A DNA stretch of 64,000 nt. Origin: Aurelia coerulea (taxonomy: Eukaryota > Cnidaria > Scyphozoa > Semaeostomeae > Ulmaridae). The notes beneath the pieces were generated by a model. The model was not told where the DNA came from. It was given only the letters and a program-made list of their open reading frames with translations, and made no database searches. The stretch spans positions 16,813,001 through 16,877,000 of the forward strand of contig CM076948.1 in assembly GCA_039566865.1 (NCBI GenBank). Direction: 5' to 3'. Positions 29,117 to 40,080 of the stretch are shown here, piece by piece. The translations under genes and the position numbers were made by a program. Every line of letters starts with the position of its first letter. Position 1 is the stretch's first letter.

Positions 29117-29990
29117 TAAGATAAATTGATTGTAGCCTCAAGGTTCGTTGCCAATGACGGAGCTTCACGCGAGAGAGTTGTTAAAATGAAAGAATGCATT
29201 GATAAGCATGGAAAAGACACAACCAAAGATGTTCTTGCTTCACTTGAGGACAATGGCATTGGTATTGATGGTTTATCTCTCCAAATCTATGATTTTGCTG
29301 CGTCGACGAATCAAGGGTACTCAGCGTTGTTTACAGGACATGTTGGACAGATCGGTACCTTACATTCCCTGCCAGGGGCCTCGATCCAATACCTTTAACG
29401 AGTACTGCTGCCAGCGGAGCGCCGTTGTGACCTCCATGCATGCAGGACTGGAAGATCTTTGCGTATTTTTAAGTGGAAGCTGTAAACGATACAAAGTTTT
29501 TGGAAATACCATGAAAAAGGTAGAGAATTCCCTGAAGCTGAGAATTTTTTCAAAAAAGTCTCTCTTGCGCACAATCAATTAATTCAGTCTGGCGAAGCTA
29601 TGAATGCATCCCAAGAACGATTTATGAAATAGTGAATGCAGATGTAGTAGACTTGAAAATTAAAATAAAAGTTAAAGCTCATTGATGCAACTGTAGAGAA
29701 TCTGGAGGAAATATGAAATGATGAAACGGCAATGAATGTGCAGCTGGCTTCTATGGTTGCCTTTGCTGAAAAGCAAGAAATCAATCCGATATCAGAATAC
29801 CAACGTCACTACAAAGTGAGAAGTCCACCCAGACGAATTGACCAAAAAATCTAGCAACAACGGCTGTGTTGTCGTGCCAAGAGTTTTACCAGAAGGAAAT
29901 GTGCTTGGTCTTTGATTCTCTTATTGCTGAGTATTCTGAAAATGCGAAAGCTTGCCTCTGCCACCAATGAAAAAGCCAAGCAAATAAACA
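29117..29990 (+). pseudogene. hAT transposase remnant (ZMYM/DUF4371-like type)
   Basis: MKECIDKHGKDTTKDVLASL, IYDFAASTNQGYSAL, then after a shift PYIPCQGPRSNTFNEYC, LCVFLSGSCKRYKVFGN and LKLRIFSKKSL match the order of the RNase H-fold region in hAT transposases. Further degraded pieces are ATVENLEEI, AEKQEINPISEYQRHY and SPPRRID. It has at least two frameshifts and several stops, so it cannot be functional. Confidence 0.78.
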
Positions 29991-30032
29991 GTTGAAGACA
30001 TTTTTGCAAGTTATTTTCCTCCTGCCCATCAC

Positions 30033-30250
30033 TAGACTTGCCCCAAGTCTATCTCTTCCGTCCGTCTACAGTTCCCTGTACAGTAGTTCCTGGATCCGCC
30101 ATTTCCTGGATCCGCCATTCCAATGTTCCGTCCAGAGAGCTCTCTCTTGACGGAATGTTGGAATGGTAGATCCATGAAATAGCGGATCCAGGAAATACCG
30201 TAAAAAGGGAACGGTAGACGGACGGAAGAGATAGACTTGGGGCAAGTCTA
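30033..30250. mobile_element. 218-bp foldback MITE with 9-bp TSD, in the hAT element
   Basis: The TIR begins TAGACTTGCCCCAAGTCTAT and runs about 45 bp. The TSD is GCCCATCAC (30024-30032, 30251-30259). The interior also has inverted GGATCC-containing words (TGGATCCGCCATT against AGCGGATCCAGG), so nearly the whole unit can fold. The 9-bp TSD suggests MULE-like mobilisation. Confidence 0.86.
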
Positions 30251-30679
30251 GCCCATCACTGACGAATTTAGGGGGGGGGGCAAATGAGGGCAACTGCCCT
30301 TCCCTTCACGATGAAAACTCAGCTTGGCACCCCTTTCTTGGCGAGAAAAGCGCCCCTCATCCCCCTCATCCCTCACCGCCCCTCATATATGACGCGAGAT
30401 GTAAGCTTTATTGCAAAGCCAAATCAAAACTGACATCAAATAATTCATGTCCAGTATAGACAAATAGATATTGCACAGCAGTTAAGTTTCAAATATTTTT
30501 CTGTTGCTATTGCTTAGAAACTCATCCTTAAATTACAAAATTACATTGGTAAAGCCTTTACTAGCAACATATAGACGAACGTTTGCCTCGAGGTCTGCAG
30601 GGCACCACTCACTTTTGCAGGGCAAAAACCTTGTTCACCCCTCCGAAATTATTGGTCTAGTTACGCCCCTGGTTTCGGT

Positions 30680-31810
30680 GCTTTTATCACCAAATATCAT
30701 CAGGTGGCACTTATCATTATTTAGCTTCAAAAAGTTGTCAGAAAACCATTTTACTATCACAGAGCTGTCTGCTTCTAATTGTCTAACATCCGCATGTATC
30801 AAGATCCGCATGGCATGCAAAGATTGTGGTATCATCAGCATAGTTACATATCTTTGTGTGATATGCAAAAAAGAAGATATCATTTATGAAGATGTTAAAT
30901 AGCAAAGGCCCCAGGACCGACCCTTGCGGTACTCCAACTTTAATTTCTTTCCAGTCACTAAAATAGCTGTTGATCTTTACTCTTTGTTGTCTTTTTGATA
31001 AATAGCTTCTTATGAATTGAAGGGCGTCCATATCAAGTCCATAGGCACTCAGTTTTGCTATTAAAAGCTCATGGTTTACACAATCAAAAGCCTTTGAAAG
31101 ATCCATGAACACTGCCCCTGCAAGTCCCTTTTTATCAATGCTGTTCTTACAATATTGCAAAAAGTTTAACAAAACATGCTGCGTGTTGTACCCTTGTCTA
31201 AACCCTCCTAATAGTGGTGAAAAAAGCGTGCAGTAAATTCAGACAATTGTCTATGCATTAGTCGCTCAAATATTTTCGTGATTGTAGGAAGGAGACTAAT
31301 TGGTCTATAATTCTTTTTGCTCATATTATCATCTTTTTTGAAGAGCGAAGAAACATCAGCATTTTTTAGATCATCTGGGAAGCGGCTTTCCTCAACAAGT
31401 TTATTGAAAAGCTCTGCAAGTGGAAAGCAAAACAGATCTGCGTTAGACTTTAATATTCTTGCAGGGATTGCTTCCTGTGGGGAAGCCTTCTTGGGATCTA
31501 AATTTTGCAACTGTTCTTGCATTTCTTCGACTGTGATCTTCCTGAAGGAGAAATTTATGGTGCTTTTGACAGACGACTTTATTTTAAGGATACTGGAGTG
31601 TGACTGAAAACGTTTTATCATTGTTAAGCAGGGATCTTCTTCGTGAACATTCAAAGGCTCTTGATCGTCTTCATTAGCTATACACAAAGTTTCCGTTATA
31701 TCTACAAAATAGTCATTTAAAATTTCAGCAACTCTACCATCATCTGATTCAACAACACCATTTTCTAGAAGGGTGATACAAGAGCTACTTTGAATCTTAT
31801 TTGAAAACAA
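30680..31810 (-). pseudogene. LINE D reverse transcriptase
   Basis: Part one (31208-31810) has ASPQEAIPARILK and MSKKNYRPISLLPTITKIFE. After a frameshift near 31200 part two (30783-31172) has AVFMDLSKAFDCVNHELL, VGVPQGSVLGPLLFN and the catalytic NYADDTTIF. A further shift gives WFSDNFLKLNNDKCHLMIFG up to 30680, where the hAT element begins. The coding continues at 28396. Confidence 0.87.
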
Positions 31811-31924
31811 GGGTTTTACAGCTTTCCAGAACCTCTTGTTGTCACTGACAACTTTAGGATCAAGTTGAGCATAGTAAGACTTCTTATTTTGACGAAGGAT
31901 TTTAACACACAGGTTTCTTTGCCT

Positions 31925-32605
31925 CTAATATGCAGTCCAATTTTCATTTGTTCGAATTCTATTGAAACTGTTTTTTAGTCGTGTGCGCTTCATGTTAGCC
32001 TTTCTAAGTTCTTTGGTCATAAAAGGTCCATCATTCGCTCTAAGGTATTTTTTCTTTAGAGGTGCATGCTTATCTAGTATGCTCTTAACAGTAGAATTGA
32101 AAGTTTTGAAATCCTGCTTGATTAGAGGTTTTGAGTTGAGCTCTTCCCCAACCTTCTCTCTGAAAACGGAGTTATCAAATTTACTGTAATCTCGGTAGGT
32201 GATAATCTTAGGGCCTTTTTTATGAAAACTGCCTTTCAATGCGGCTACTACCATTGCATGAAAATCCGATAAACCAGTTTCAATTGCTTTAATATTAGAT
32301 AGTTTTCTCTTGTCACTAGTTAGTATTAAGTCTATGCAAGTTGGATTATCGGATTTAAAGCAAGTTGGCTTTTTGACGACATTTTCCAGGCTGAATTCAT
32401 GCATAAACTGATACAAGGAATTATCATCTTCACTAAGATTAAAGTCACCAATCATCATGAAATTGTCATATTGAGTACAAAAGTGTTCAATGTTTTTTCG
32501 CATTTCTTCTAGAAAAAAATCTTTAGATTGCGAGGGAGGACGGTAGATGCCAATAAGCAACCATTTTATCTTATGTAGATTTATTTCAATAGCTTTTGCT
32601 TCAAT
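31925..32605 (-). pseudogene. LINE D endonuclease, 5' truncated
   Basis: LLIGIYRPPSQS, MMIGDFNLSEDD, CIDLILTSDKRKLSN and IETGLSDFHAMVVAA are EN motifs including the catalytic Asp and Asp-His. The frame runs by chance into the foldback repeats upstream, so an apparent 254-codon ORF is chimeric. It ends in a stop near 31925. Confidence 0.83.
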
Positions 32606-32780
32606 TTTCGAATCTCGACGACGAAACCCCATTTCGCGGCACGACCTCGTTTTCGAATCTCGACGACGAAATCCCATTTTGCGGCACAACCTAATTTTTG
32701 ATTCACGACGACGAAATCAGGTTTTGTGGCACCTCTTCATCTGGCTAAAATTCAGAGTTGTTCTGCGACCAAATGCAAGG
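32606..32780. repeat. Remainder of foldback copy 2 left arm
   Basis: Two 45-bp units, the GATTCACGACGACGAAATCA unit, and the ATCTTCATCTGGCTAAA-type inner border, continuing exactly what breaks off at 27587. The first unit reads GAAACCCC for GAAATCCC. Confidence 0.85.
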
Positions 32781-33449
32781 ATTTGACTTCAAGGAATTTA
32801 TATCTATGGTCGGTCCTAAATTTTACAAAACTTAATTGTTTCTTGTTTTGTAACTTCCACCAGGGTACAGGCACTGAACAGAAAGATTGCTTTGCTATGG
32901 AACATTTTATGAAACTCGTAAGGAACTCTGAGTACTAAACATCTGATAATTCTACGAAACTTTCAGCACTAGCTCAAATTCTTAGTGTCCTACGAAAAAA
33001 TTACATACTTCCAGGACTTACTTCTTCCAGGACAGGTCATATTTGACGTGAAAAACCAGCAAAACAAAGTATTTTGAGGTCTTTCCAATCCCGGTGTGGG
33101 GGGGGGGTACTCAGGTATATTTAGGATAGGGGTGCTCAAGCTGGGGTACAAAACATCGACCAAAAAAAGTAATTTCTAGCATAAAAGTAGACCCACAAAA
33201 ATAATTTTTCTTACCCAGCTTACTCAAAGGTTATGAAGTGACATGAATGATTAGATTTCTCGTAATCCATTTGGATATTTAAGTATTTTGATTTTAGTAA
33301 TGTTACTGGAGTTTAATTTTGTTTGTAAATTATGTTTTTCCCGATTTTTTTACATTTTCCCATATTTGAGACCCAAAAGAGTAACCCAGAATTTCAGGAA
33401 CCCAAAAAGGTAACTGGTTTCCAAAGAGAATTTTTCCAAAATATACAGA

Positions 33450-34640
33450 AGCAAGGATTCTGGAAAAAATTGCTCATGATCAGCTGATCGACTATTTCAA
33501 AGAGAAGCAGTTGCTAAAAAAGAATCAGCATGCGTTTCGTAAGCTACACTCAACAATCACATCTCTAGTAAAGAGTACTGATGAATGGCATAATAACATT
33601 GATTCTCAAAATGTCAATATGGCGATGTTTTTGGATTTAAAAAAGGCCTTCGATACGGTGGATCACAAAATACTGCTCGAAAAACTTTCTAGGTATGGCG
33701 TGCAGGGTAAGGTGATTAGCTGGTTTCGATCCTACCTCACTGAACGAAAACAGTTTTGCAGAATCAATGGTAAATGTTCTATGTCTTTGGGGGTAACCTG
33801 TGGCATTCCCCAGGGTTCCTGTCTAGGCCCCCTTCTCTTCATCATATACCTTAACGACTTTGAAGAATGTTTACAGTTTTCTTCGGCGAGCATGTATGCT
33901 GATGATACGCACACAACGATAGCCTCTGAAGATATTAACGAACTTGCCGAGATGATGCAGGAGGAGCTACAGAACATTTCTGAGTGGATGAGGGTCAATA
34001 AATTAAGTGCCAATCCAAAAAAGACTGAGTTTATGCTTATCGGCCATCCACGTAGAATTAACAAAATTGAACCTCTGGCTCCATTGAAACTTAATGGCAC
34101 AGAAATAAAACGAGTGACAAAAACTAAATCACTAGGGGTTATTGTCGACGAGAATCTAAGTTGGAAGGAACACTTCAAATCCTTGAAAGGTAAAGTAGCA
34201 AGTGGTTTGTCTGCACTGAAAAAACTTAAAAACGTTCTTCCGCAATCTAAGCTATGTGAGGTTTACCATGCGCTGGTTGAAAGTCACCTCCGATATGGGA
34301 ATGTCATCTGGGGTAGCCTGCCCAACACGAAGCTGCAAACGCTTCAGCGTCTACAGAACAGGGCCTTCTCCATTATTCAAAATGCTAGAATAAAGGACCC
34401 CTGGATCAATAATGGGCTGAACGTTGATCAAATCATCTATTTTGACAGATTGAAGTTTCTAGGTATAACACAAGAAACAATAGAAATCTCGACATCCCAA
34501 AGTTTAAACTTGAGTGTACAAAAAAAAGTTTCCACCTTTCCGGGCTTAAAGCTTGGAATGAAATACCAATCGAAATAAGGGAAATCCCCTCGCTCTATCA
34601 GTTTAAAAGAAAATTGAAAACGCATTTAAAGAGCTCTGTA
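33450..34640 (+). pseudogene. LINE E reverse transcriptase, mostly open
   Basis: RT motifs are FRKLHSTITSLVKSTDEW, MFLDLKKAFDTVDHKILL, TCGIPQGSCLGPLLF, the catalytic MYADDTHT, WMRVNKLSANPKKTEFM, TKSLGVIVDENLSWKEH, HLRYGNVIWGSLP and LQNRAFSIIQNARI. The frame is open 33450-34578. The last part is shifted (plus-1) near 34460, after which FKLSGLKAWNEIPIEIR-like C-terminal sequence is in another frame to about 34640. Confidence 0.88.
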
Positions 34641-34832
34641 AACCCTAACTAAAACACGACTCCCAGGAAGATCAGATCTCAGCCTGGATCCAATCCTAGC
34701 TAATACCAAATTTTAAAATTTTGTTTTTCATTTTTCATTTAAAACAAACTTGTAACTTTTGTAGTTTAATTTTGTACTGATGGGATATCGTGTAAAAATA
34801 TGAATTAATAAATAAAAAAAAAAAAAAAAAAG
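33450..34832 (+). mobile_element. LINE E: 5'-truncated LINE in the interior of foldback copy 2
   Basis: It begins inside the RT and ends in a poly-A run (34811-34832) after AATAAATAAA. Flanking foldback sequence (TTCCAAAATATACAGAA left, GAGGAAGATGACATATG right) is contiguous in copy 1 near 26115-26150, which gives the empty site. A clean TSD is not evident beyond a few A/G bases. Same family as LINE G. Confidence 0.87.
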
Positions 34833-35379
34833 AATGAGGAAGATGACATATGTCTTTATAAAACTTGTAACTATTTGTAATAGACGTGGGAAATGATACA
34901 TACATACACACATTCCAGAATTTTCACACAGGCAAATCCTGGTGCTTAATGTATTCGCAAGTAAAGATCAAATGAAATTGAATTTATCAAAGAATGAAAT
35001 TGAAACAAAAGCATATTCATATTGTTGTCTCAAAATGAATGGATATAAACTAAACAATCGCTTGCTTGCACATTATTTCTTTTATTTAAATTCATAGCTG
35101 TCTGCACATAAATAATCAGGTTGGCAAAAAATATAAATATAATATAATTATTATAAATATTGCAAAGTTTGTAAAGGAAAGCAAGGACACAGATTGCTTC
35201 CGCTTTGCACAAACAATAGTTGAACATGCATGTTTCCAAACAGTTTGCCTCACTATGAAGTTTTGCTAGGGCGACTTTAGATATTTTATAGCAAGAGAAT
35301 AAGCACAAGAAACATAGAAAATAATAGATAGAAATTCCTTGAAGTCAAATCCTTGCATTTTGTCGTGGAATAGCCAGAT

Positions 35380-35762
35380 GAAGATGTGCCACAAAACCTG
35401 ATTTCGTCGTCGTGAATCAAAAACGAGGTTGTGCCGCGAAATGGGATTTCGTCGTCAAGATTTGAAAACGAGGTTGTGCCGCGAAATGGGATTTCGTCGT
35501 CGAGATTCGAAAACGAGGTCGTGCCACGAAATAGGACTTCGTCGTCGAGATTCGAAAAGGAGGTTGCGCCGCGAAATCGGATTTCGTCGTCGAGATCTGA
35601 CTGTGACCAGGAAACCCAGATTTCACCGTTGCATTTTGCGACGATGAAACCCGGATTTCCTAGTGGTAAATGTGTCAAGTGACGAAACCCTGGTACGACG
35701 GAATCCTGGCACGACGACAAGAAGGTACGACGAAACATTTTTGACCCCCTTGCCGCGCGATA
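35380..35762. repeat. Foldback copy 2 right arm with 45-bp repeats
   Basis: Inverse of the left arm: ATGAAGATGTGCCACAAAAC, four 45-bp units (35420-35590), then the outer unique part ending CCGCGCGATA. The outer part has lost the second CCCGGGTTTC palindrome (reads CCCTGGTACGACGG). Confidence 0.86.
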
Positions 35763-36173
35763 GATTTGACGGCCAAATTTCTCGATTCTGGTCGTTTTTT
35801 AAAACCCTTGGCCGTCTAAAAATGATTTGGCCGAAAAGGTAAAAGTTGGCCGAATTTTGGCCGTAATTGGAAAATCATGAATAAACAAAGGAAACAACTA
35901 TTAATTTGACAATTGATGCTCAAAATCGCGTTGAAAGCCTCAAAATTGCCAGCGAAAAATAACAAAAAGAAGTAAAACATGATAGAAGGCTGAAGAGAAA
36001 GGTGTAAAAGTTATTCTAGCACACAAAATCATTCTTAATTCCACTATGACTGCACATAATTGGCCGAAATTTGGCTGTTTTTGTACAGTTTGTTTGTTTG
36101 GCGGAATTTGGCCGCAAACCGTAACAATTTTGGCCGCAGACCATTTCAGACATCTGGCAACCCTGCTTGGCGT

Positions 36174-36448
36174 GATTCGGCGTCCACCGCGTCCACTCGA
36201 CACTTTCATTTTTCGATTTACCTTGCTTGATAATAAATCTAAATTATATTTAATCAATGTTTATCTTCAAAAGACGGTCTTTCCAACAATGTTATCAATT
36301 TCTTGTTACACGTATATTGTAAGGAACTCAGGACTCTCAGATCGCCAAGAAATTTAAAAGTTTTGCATGTTTTTCTTTATTCTCACTTGTTTCCAGTATC
36401 ATATTACTTGAGTGATGTCAAAACATTGAAAAGGCTTCAAAAACATCT
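36174..36448. repeat. Dispersed repeat R, left piece
   Basis: 36385-36448 (CTCACTTGTTTCC, AAAACATTGAAAAGGCTTCA) resembles 55645-55715. The counterpart right piece is 37203-37310. The two are contiguous at 55640-55860, so R is interrupted here by the 36449-37202 element. Confidence 0.6.
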
Positions 36449-37202
36449 TTGTTGGGGATACATGGTACTCCCCGTATTGTTTTTCAGCTTTGTTTTTGGG
36501 TCAACTTGACAGCCAATCAGCACGGGGACTATGAACGCATGCGCTGTGGACATAATTCAATCATTCAAATATTTGCAGCCGTTGTGAAGAAAGTTGCAGT
36601 GACAGCAAGCAGTCGGGGAAGATTCGCAGCTCGATATGCGGGAAACTTAGCTTATATTTTATCAGTTCTTAACTGCAGTTATTTTTGATACATGCCTACA
36701 AGAAGCTGCAAACAAAGATTCCATGATGGACCTTTCTGGAAGCTTGGCACAAGTAAATGTTGAATGGTTTTGGTCTTGCGTTGGTAAATTGGCCTAGGCA
36801 AAACAAGATAGCGGCAGCACTCTGTGCTATGGAAAACCGCGTTATTAGACCCATTTCGACAACATTTAAAGGAGGCCATTTGAAACAAACCAAGCAAAGC
36901 TAAGTTGGAGTTGGCATATGAATATAATTTCTTAACCAGATAAATACATTTCTTTGCCAAGCTTCCATGAAACGCCATCGCGAGTGATTCTAAATGAAAA
37001 CTTTTCACAGTGTTCTCTCATCAAAAATTGATTGTTCTGTAGCGGATGTGGTTTCGTTTCGATGTCTGACTTCCAAGTTCGTGATGAAAATAGTGGCATT
37101 ACGTCATCGAATAAGCAAAAATTTACACACTACGCATGCGTTCATAGTCCTCGAGGGGATATCCGTCCTCGTCAACTTGAGCTTGCACGTATCCCCAACA
37201 AC
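36449..37202. mobile_element. Inverted-repeat element inside repeat R
   Basis: The ends are GTTGGGGATACATG and CACGTATCCCCAAC. A second inverted block, GGACTATGAACGCATGCG (36529-36546) against CGCATGCGTTCATAGTCC (37134-37151), lies inside. The flanks are weakly similar (AACATCTTT, AACTTGTTT), so a TSD is uncertain. No ORF of interest. Confidence 0.65.
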
Positions 37203-37310
37203 TTGTTTTGAAATGTTCAGGAGGACACAGATGCGATAATTTTACGAAACTTTCAGTACCAGCCACGATTCTTAGTTTCTTATAATAAATTACGTGTATT
37301 GGGATATTTT
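37203..37310. repeat. Dispersed repeat R, right piece
   Basis: Shared words (GATAATTTTACGAAACTTTCAG, ATTCTTAGT) with 32935-32990, its inverse 26600-26660 and 55775-55845. The repeat therefore occurs within the foldback interior and independently. Confidence 0.65.
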
Positions 37311-37997
37311 GAGACAAACTAACTCATCTTCACATGAGAACGTTTAGTTTGATGATTTTACGACTGATTTTTTTATGTATTTGATTGTCTTTCGTTTATG
37401 AATTATTTTTCCATCCAGGGGGTATTTCTGCAGCAACGAAAGCTTTCTAGCAAAAAATAACCTCAGTAAATGACGCAAAATCTGTTTTCATTTCTTCAAT
37501 TGTGGAGATTTTGAATTCTGGGGATCGCTGAATCCTATATTTTGCTCAGGCGAACAAGTCTGCAATTGGACTCTTTATCACCTTTTTCAGTCACAAGTTT
37601 CTATTTTTGGTTGGTAATGGATGCAACTTGATGATGTTATCAATATTTCATCCCAAAATAAAATGTACCGGCTTTTCAACAAACTATTCTTGCGTTCCTT
37701 TGACAATCAAAACAATAAAGATTTCGTCAAATTCAGCCAGCGGGATCTAATTTCTTTCAAATGAAACAATGATAAAATCTAATACAATACAATCATGATT
37801 GTTTTGATTGCCAAAGGAACCCAAGGTATACTTCAGAAACTTTTTGCTGAAGCCTTCTGCAACATATTGTGAGACTGTTTTACGCAAATGCACTAGCTAT
37901 TTTGTAATAATTTCAATCACTAATATTTCTGTTAATACTATGGTTAACAAATAAAGCATAATATAAACGTTTCATCAAGTTTCGGTTATTCTTTATC
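37311..37997. other. Unassigned AT-rich interval
   Basis: No coding frame, TIR or tail recognised. There are short inverted words around 37625-37830 (CAAAACAATAAAG / CATGATTGTTTTGATTG), too weak to call an element. Confidence 0.3.
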
Positions 37998-38001
37998 TTA
38001 A

Positions 38002-38878
38002 CCCTAATCCACATGGGGGGGGGGTGGATTCCACCCCCCCTAGAGGTTTTATTTGCCGCGTTTTTAAACGACGTTTGCTATGTCCCCCAGCCTCCTTGAC
38101 TTTTACTAATCATCTATTAGCCACATTTTGGTGGAAAAATTTTTGAACAATAGGACTCACAGGTCACGTGACATGCCCATATTTGGAAGGAGGTAGCAGC
38201 AAAATCATTGTTTTCAATGATTTCAATGGAATCATTTGATTGAATTATGAAGTATTATACAGCAAATGAATCAGCAAACAAAGGGCTTCAATTTGATACC
38301 GGAATTTCTGGAATTTGATTTTGTCAGTATTTTTTTATGATGACGTCATTTTAGCCGCCATATTGGACTAATTAGCAATTTTTTCAAGTTTTTTCGAGCT
38401 TTTTCAATGTATTGAACTCTAAGGATACATTTGTTATAGATAATCACCAATTTTCAGGTTATTTTTGTCTCTTTTTACATAGAATAAATTAATCGCACAA
38501 ATGACGTCATAAGAATCGGCTAATTTCTGCCAAAATATCACTCCAAAATCGTTATTTTCAATAAAATAATATTTTATCACCAAATATGTTGACAAACTGA
38601 ACCAAAAACTGCATAAAGTTTATGCAAAATCTTCATTAAACTTGAATTCAACTTGGAAGCCTGATTTTAACAGATTTTCAGCTTTGTGACGTCACTGTGA
38701 CGTCACAAGGTGTGGCAGCCATACCCAAATTACGCTACGAGCTACAAATTACCTGTTCTATAACTGTACCAAGTTGTATTGAATTCGGATAAGTCTAAGG
38801 CAGTTTTCAGAGGGGGGGGGGGGTGGAAAGCACCCCCCCCATAAATGGTAGCTCGAAAAAAGCCCATATGGATTAGGG
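38002..38878. mobile_element. TTAA-flanked MITE with poly-G/poly-C subterminal hairpins
   Basis: The TIR is CCCTAATCCAYATGG, flanked by TTAA (37998-38001, 38879-38882). Directly inside each TIR is a hairpin of a G run and a C run (38016-38041; 38813-38840). Two TGACGTCA-like words and TTTTGTGACGTCAC palindromes are in the middle. Same design as 52496-53360. Confidence 0.83.
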
Positions 38879-38996
38879 TTAAAATGCACGAGCTTTCTGG
38901 CGTTATCTTCAGGGGAACTTTACAATTTTTTCTAGAATGTTCATCGGTCGGGGGAAGCTCAAGAAACGAACACAAATTATTCTCGCAAAGAAAAAC

Positions 38997-39446
38997 CCCC
39001 GGGAGGGGGGTACTCCCATTATAGCCTGACAGGGGGGTCCAGTCAGGGATAAAGAGGGCCGAAGCAAAAATTGTGAAAAGTACCCACAAATGGTAGTATC
39101 TTTTCACAGAAACCCCCAAATGGTAGTTTGTGGACCTAAAATTGGGCCATTTGGTAGCATCTGGTAGCGAAAATTTTCTGCAGTTTTTCAAAATTTTCTA
39201 TTGCAAAAACTGATTGAACAAAGCAAGAAAACTTCACAATTCAATGATAATTATTGCTGCAACAACCATATTGACATGCGGAAGAGCCTACAGAGTTGAA
39301 ATCTTATAACTGGCCAGGAATCTTGGAATACCCCCAATTAGTAGTAGGAGTTAACAAATAGGGCCATTTGGTAGCCATTTTGTAAGACCCTCAAACCGAC
39401 TGGACCCCCCTGTTAGGCCATAAAGGGAGTACCCCCTCCCCTGGGG
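38997..39446. mobile_element. 450-bp TIR element with G-run ends
   Basis: Left end CCCCCGGGAGGGGGGTACTC and right end complement (GAGTACCCCCTCCCCTGGGG) continue as ~50-bp TIRs including CAGGGGGGTCCAGTC. AAAAAC is on both sides (38991-38996, 39447-39452). The words AAATGGTAG are repeated inside (39088-39170). The superfamily is not certain. Confidence 0.8.
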
Positions 39447-39879
39447 AAAAACACCCACAAAGGCTTCTCAAAACTATAAATAATTTTCCTAAGAATATAC
39501 AGTTATCCACAAAACTCTGATGACACATTTGTTTCGTAAGATTGAAAATAGTTTCTGTTTAAGCAGCTTTGTACTGTAGTCTGTGATTTTAAATGAAAGA
39601 TAAATTGATCGGGACTTTGCAAGAACGAAGAAACGTTTTCAAGGTTCAAGCCTCTTTGAAAAATCTACTATAATTTGCATAGAATTTCATATACGAATAC
39701 TTCTGGTGTTTATAGAGGAATGTTTCAAGAGATTTCGGGTATCTTTTCCACATCGAAATGTGCGAGTTTTCTCTTAAATTTTTGCCGGGTCGAAGTACTT
39801 ACCTCAAGCTCCTTTTTTGTTTTGCTCATGCCAAAAAGGAATCCTGTGTTTCACGATTTATATTCGCCAAACATTCGGC

Positions 39880-40080
39880 TAAGTCTTCCGGGGTCTTCAT
39901 TGACTTGATCTTAACTGACCAACCTAACCTGTTTATTGAGTCTGGTATTCACCCTTCCCTTCATGAGCAATGCCATCGTCAGATTATCCACGGTAGACTG
40001 TCTGTCAGAAATCTTGCCCCCCCCCCTTACACTCGCAAATTATGGCTTAAGGTAACTCTGCTTTCCGCTCCAGTGAACAG
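39880..40080 (+). pseudogene. LINE endonuclease fragment
   Basis: The frame 39758-40270 contains SGVFIDLILTDQPNLFIESG, IHPSLHEQCHRQIIHGRL and PPPYTRKLW, the EN C-terminal block of a Jockey/RTE-like LINE (Asp-Leu-Ile...His motif). Flanking residues on both sides do not match, so it is an isolated fragment of about 60 codons. Confidence 0.7.

Larger units (their letters stand above)
28405..30671 (+). mobile_element. hAT DNA transposon with decayed transposase, nested in LINE D
   Basis: The ends are CAGGGGCG and CGCCCCTG, with an 8-bp TSD GTTTCGGT (28397-28404, 30672-30679), the standard hAT signature. Inside is a recognisable but broken transposase in plus orientation, and a 218-bp MITE at 30033-30250. 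Near the left end is a GTGTGACACCCCCC hairpin region. Removing the element restores the LINE D frame. Confidence 0.88.
27588..32605 (-). mobile_element. LINE D: EN-RT LINE in the arm of foldback copy 2, split by a hAT element
   Basis: The 3' tail is an AAT repeat (plus strand TTATTATT at 27588-27608). The element is 5' truncated within EN at 32605, where it abuts the 45-bp repeats. It is interrupted at 28405-30671 by a hAT transposon. Net length about 2.74 kb. Confidence 0.87.
27296..35762. mobile_element. Foldback element copy 2, carrying LINE D and LINE E
   Basis: The TIR starts TATCACGCGGCAAGGGGGTC and ends with its complement at 35762. The TSD is GATTTG (27290-27295, 35763-35768). The left arm is 27296-27587 plus 32606-32780, and the right arm is 35380-35762. 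The interior is the reverse complement of copy 1's interior (32780-33450 against 26130-26800, 34835-35380 against 25600-26110). Subtracting LINE D and LINE E leaves about 2.07 kb, the same as copy 1. Confidence 0.87.
23680..36165. mobile_element. hAT-like MITE expanded by two foldback insertions
   Basis: The ends are CAGGGTTGCCA (left, split by foldback copy 1: CAG at 23680 and again at 27272, then GGTTGCCATTTGG) and TGGCAACCCTG (36155-36165). The TSD is CTTGGCAT (23672-23679) against CTTGGCGT (36166-36173), 7 of 8 matching. Without inserts it is about 420 bp, with TTGGCCG subterminal repeats (near 27285, 35770, 35810-35860, 36060-36140). No transposase was found. CAGGG ends with 8-bp TSDs are typical of hAT. 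Confidence 0.75.
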
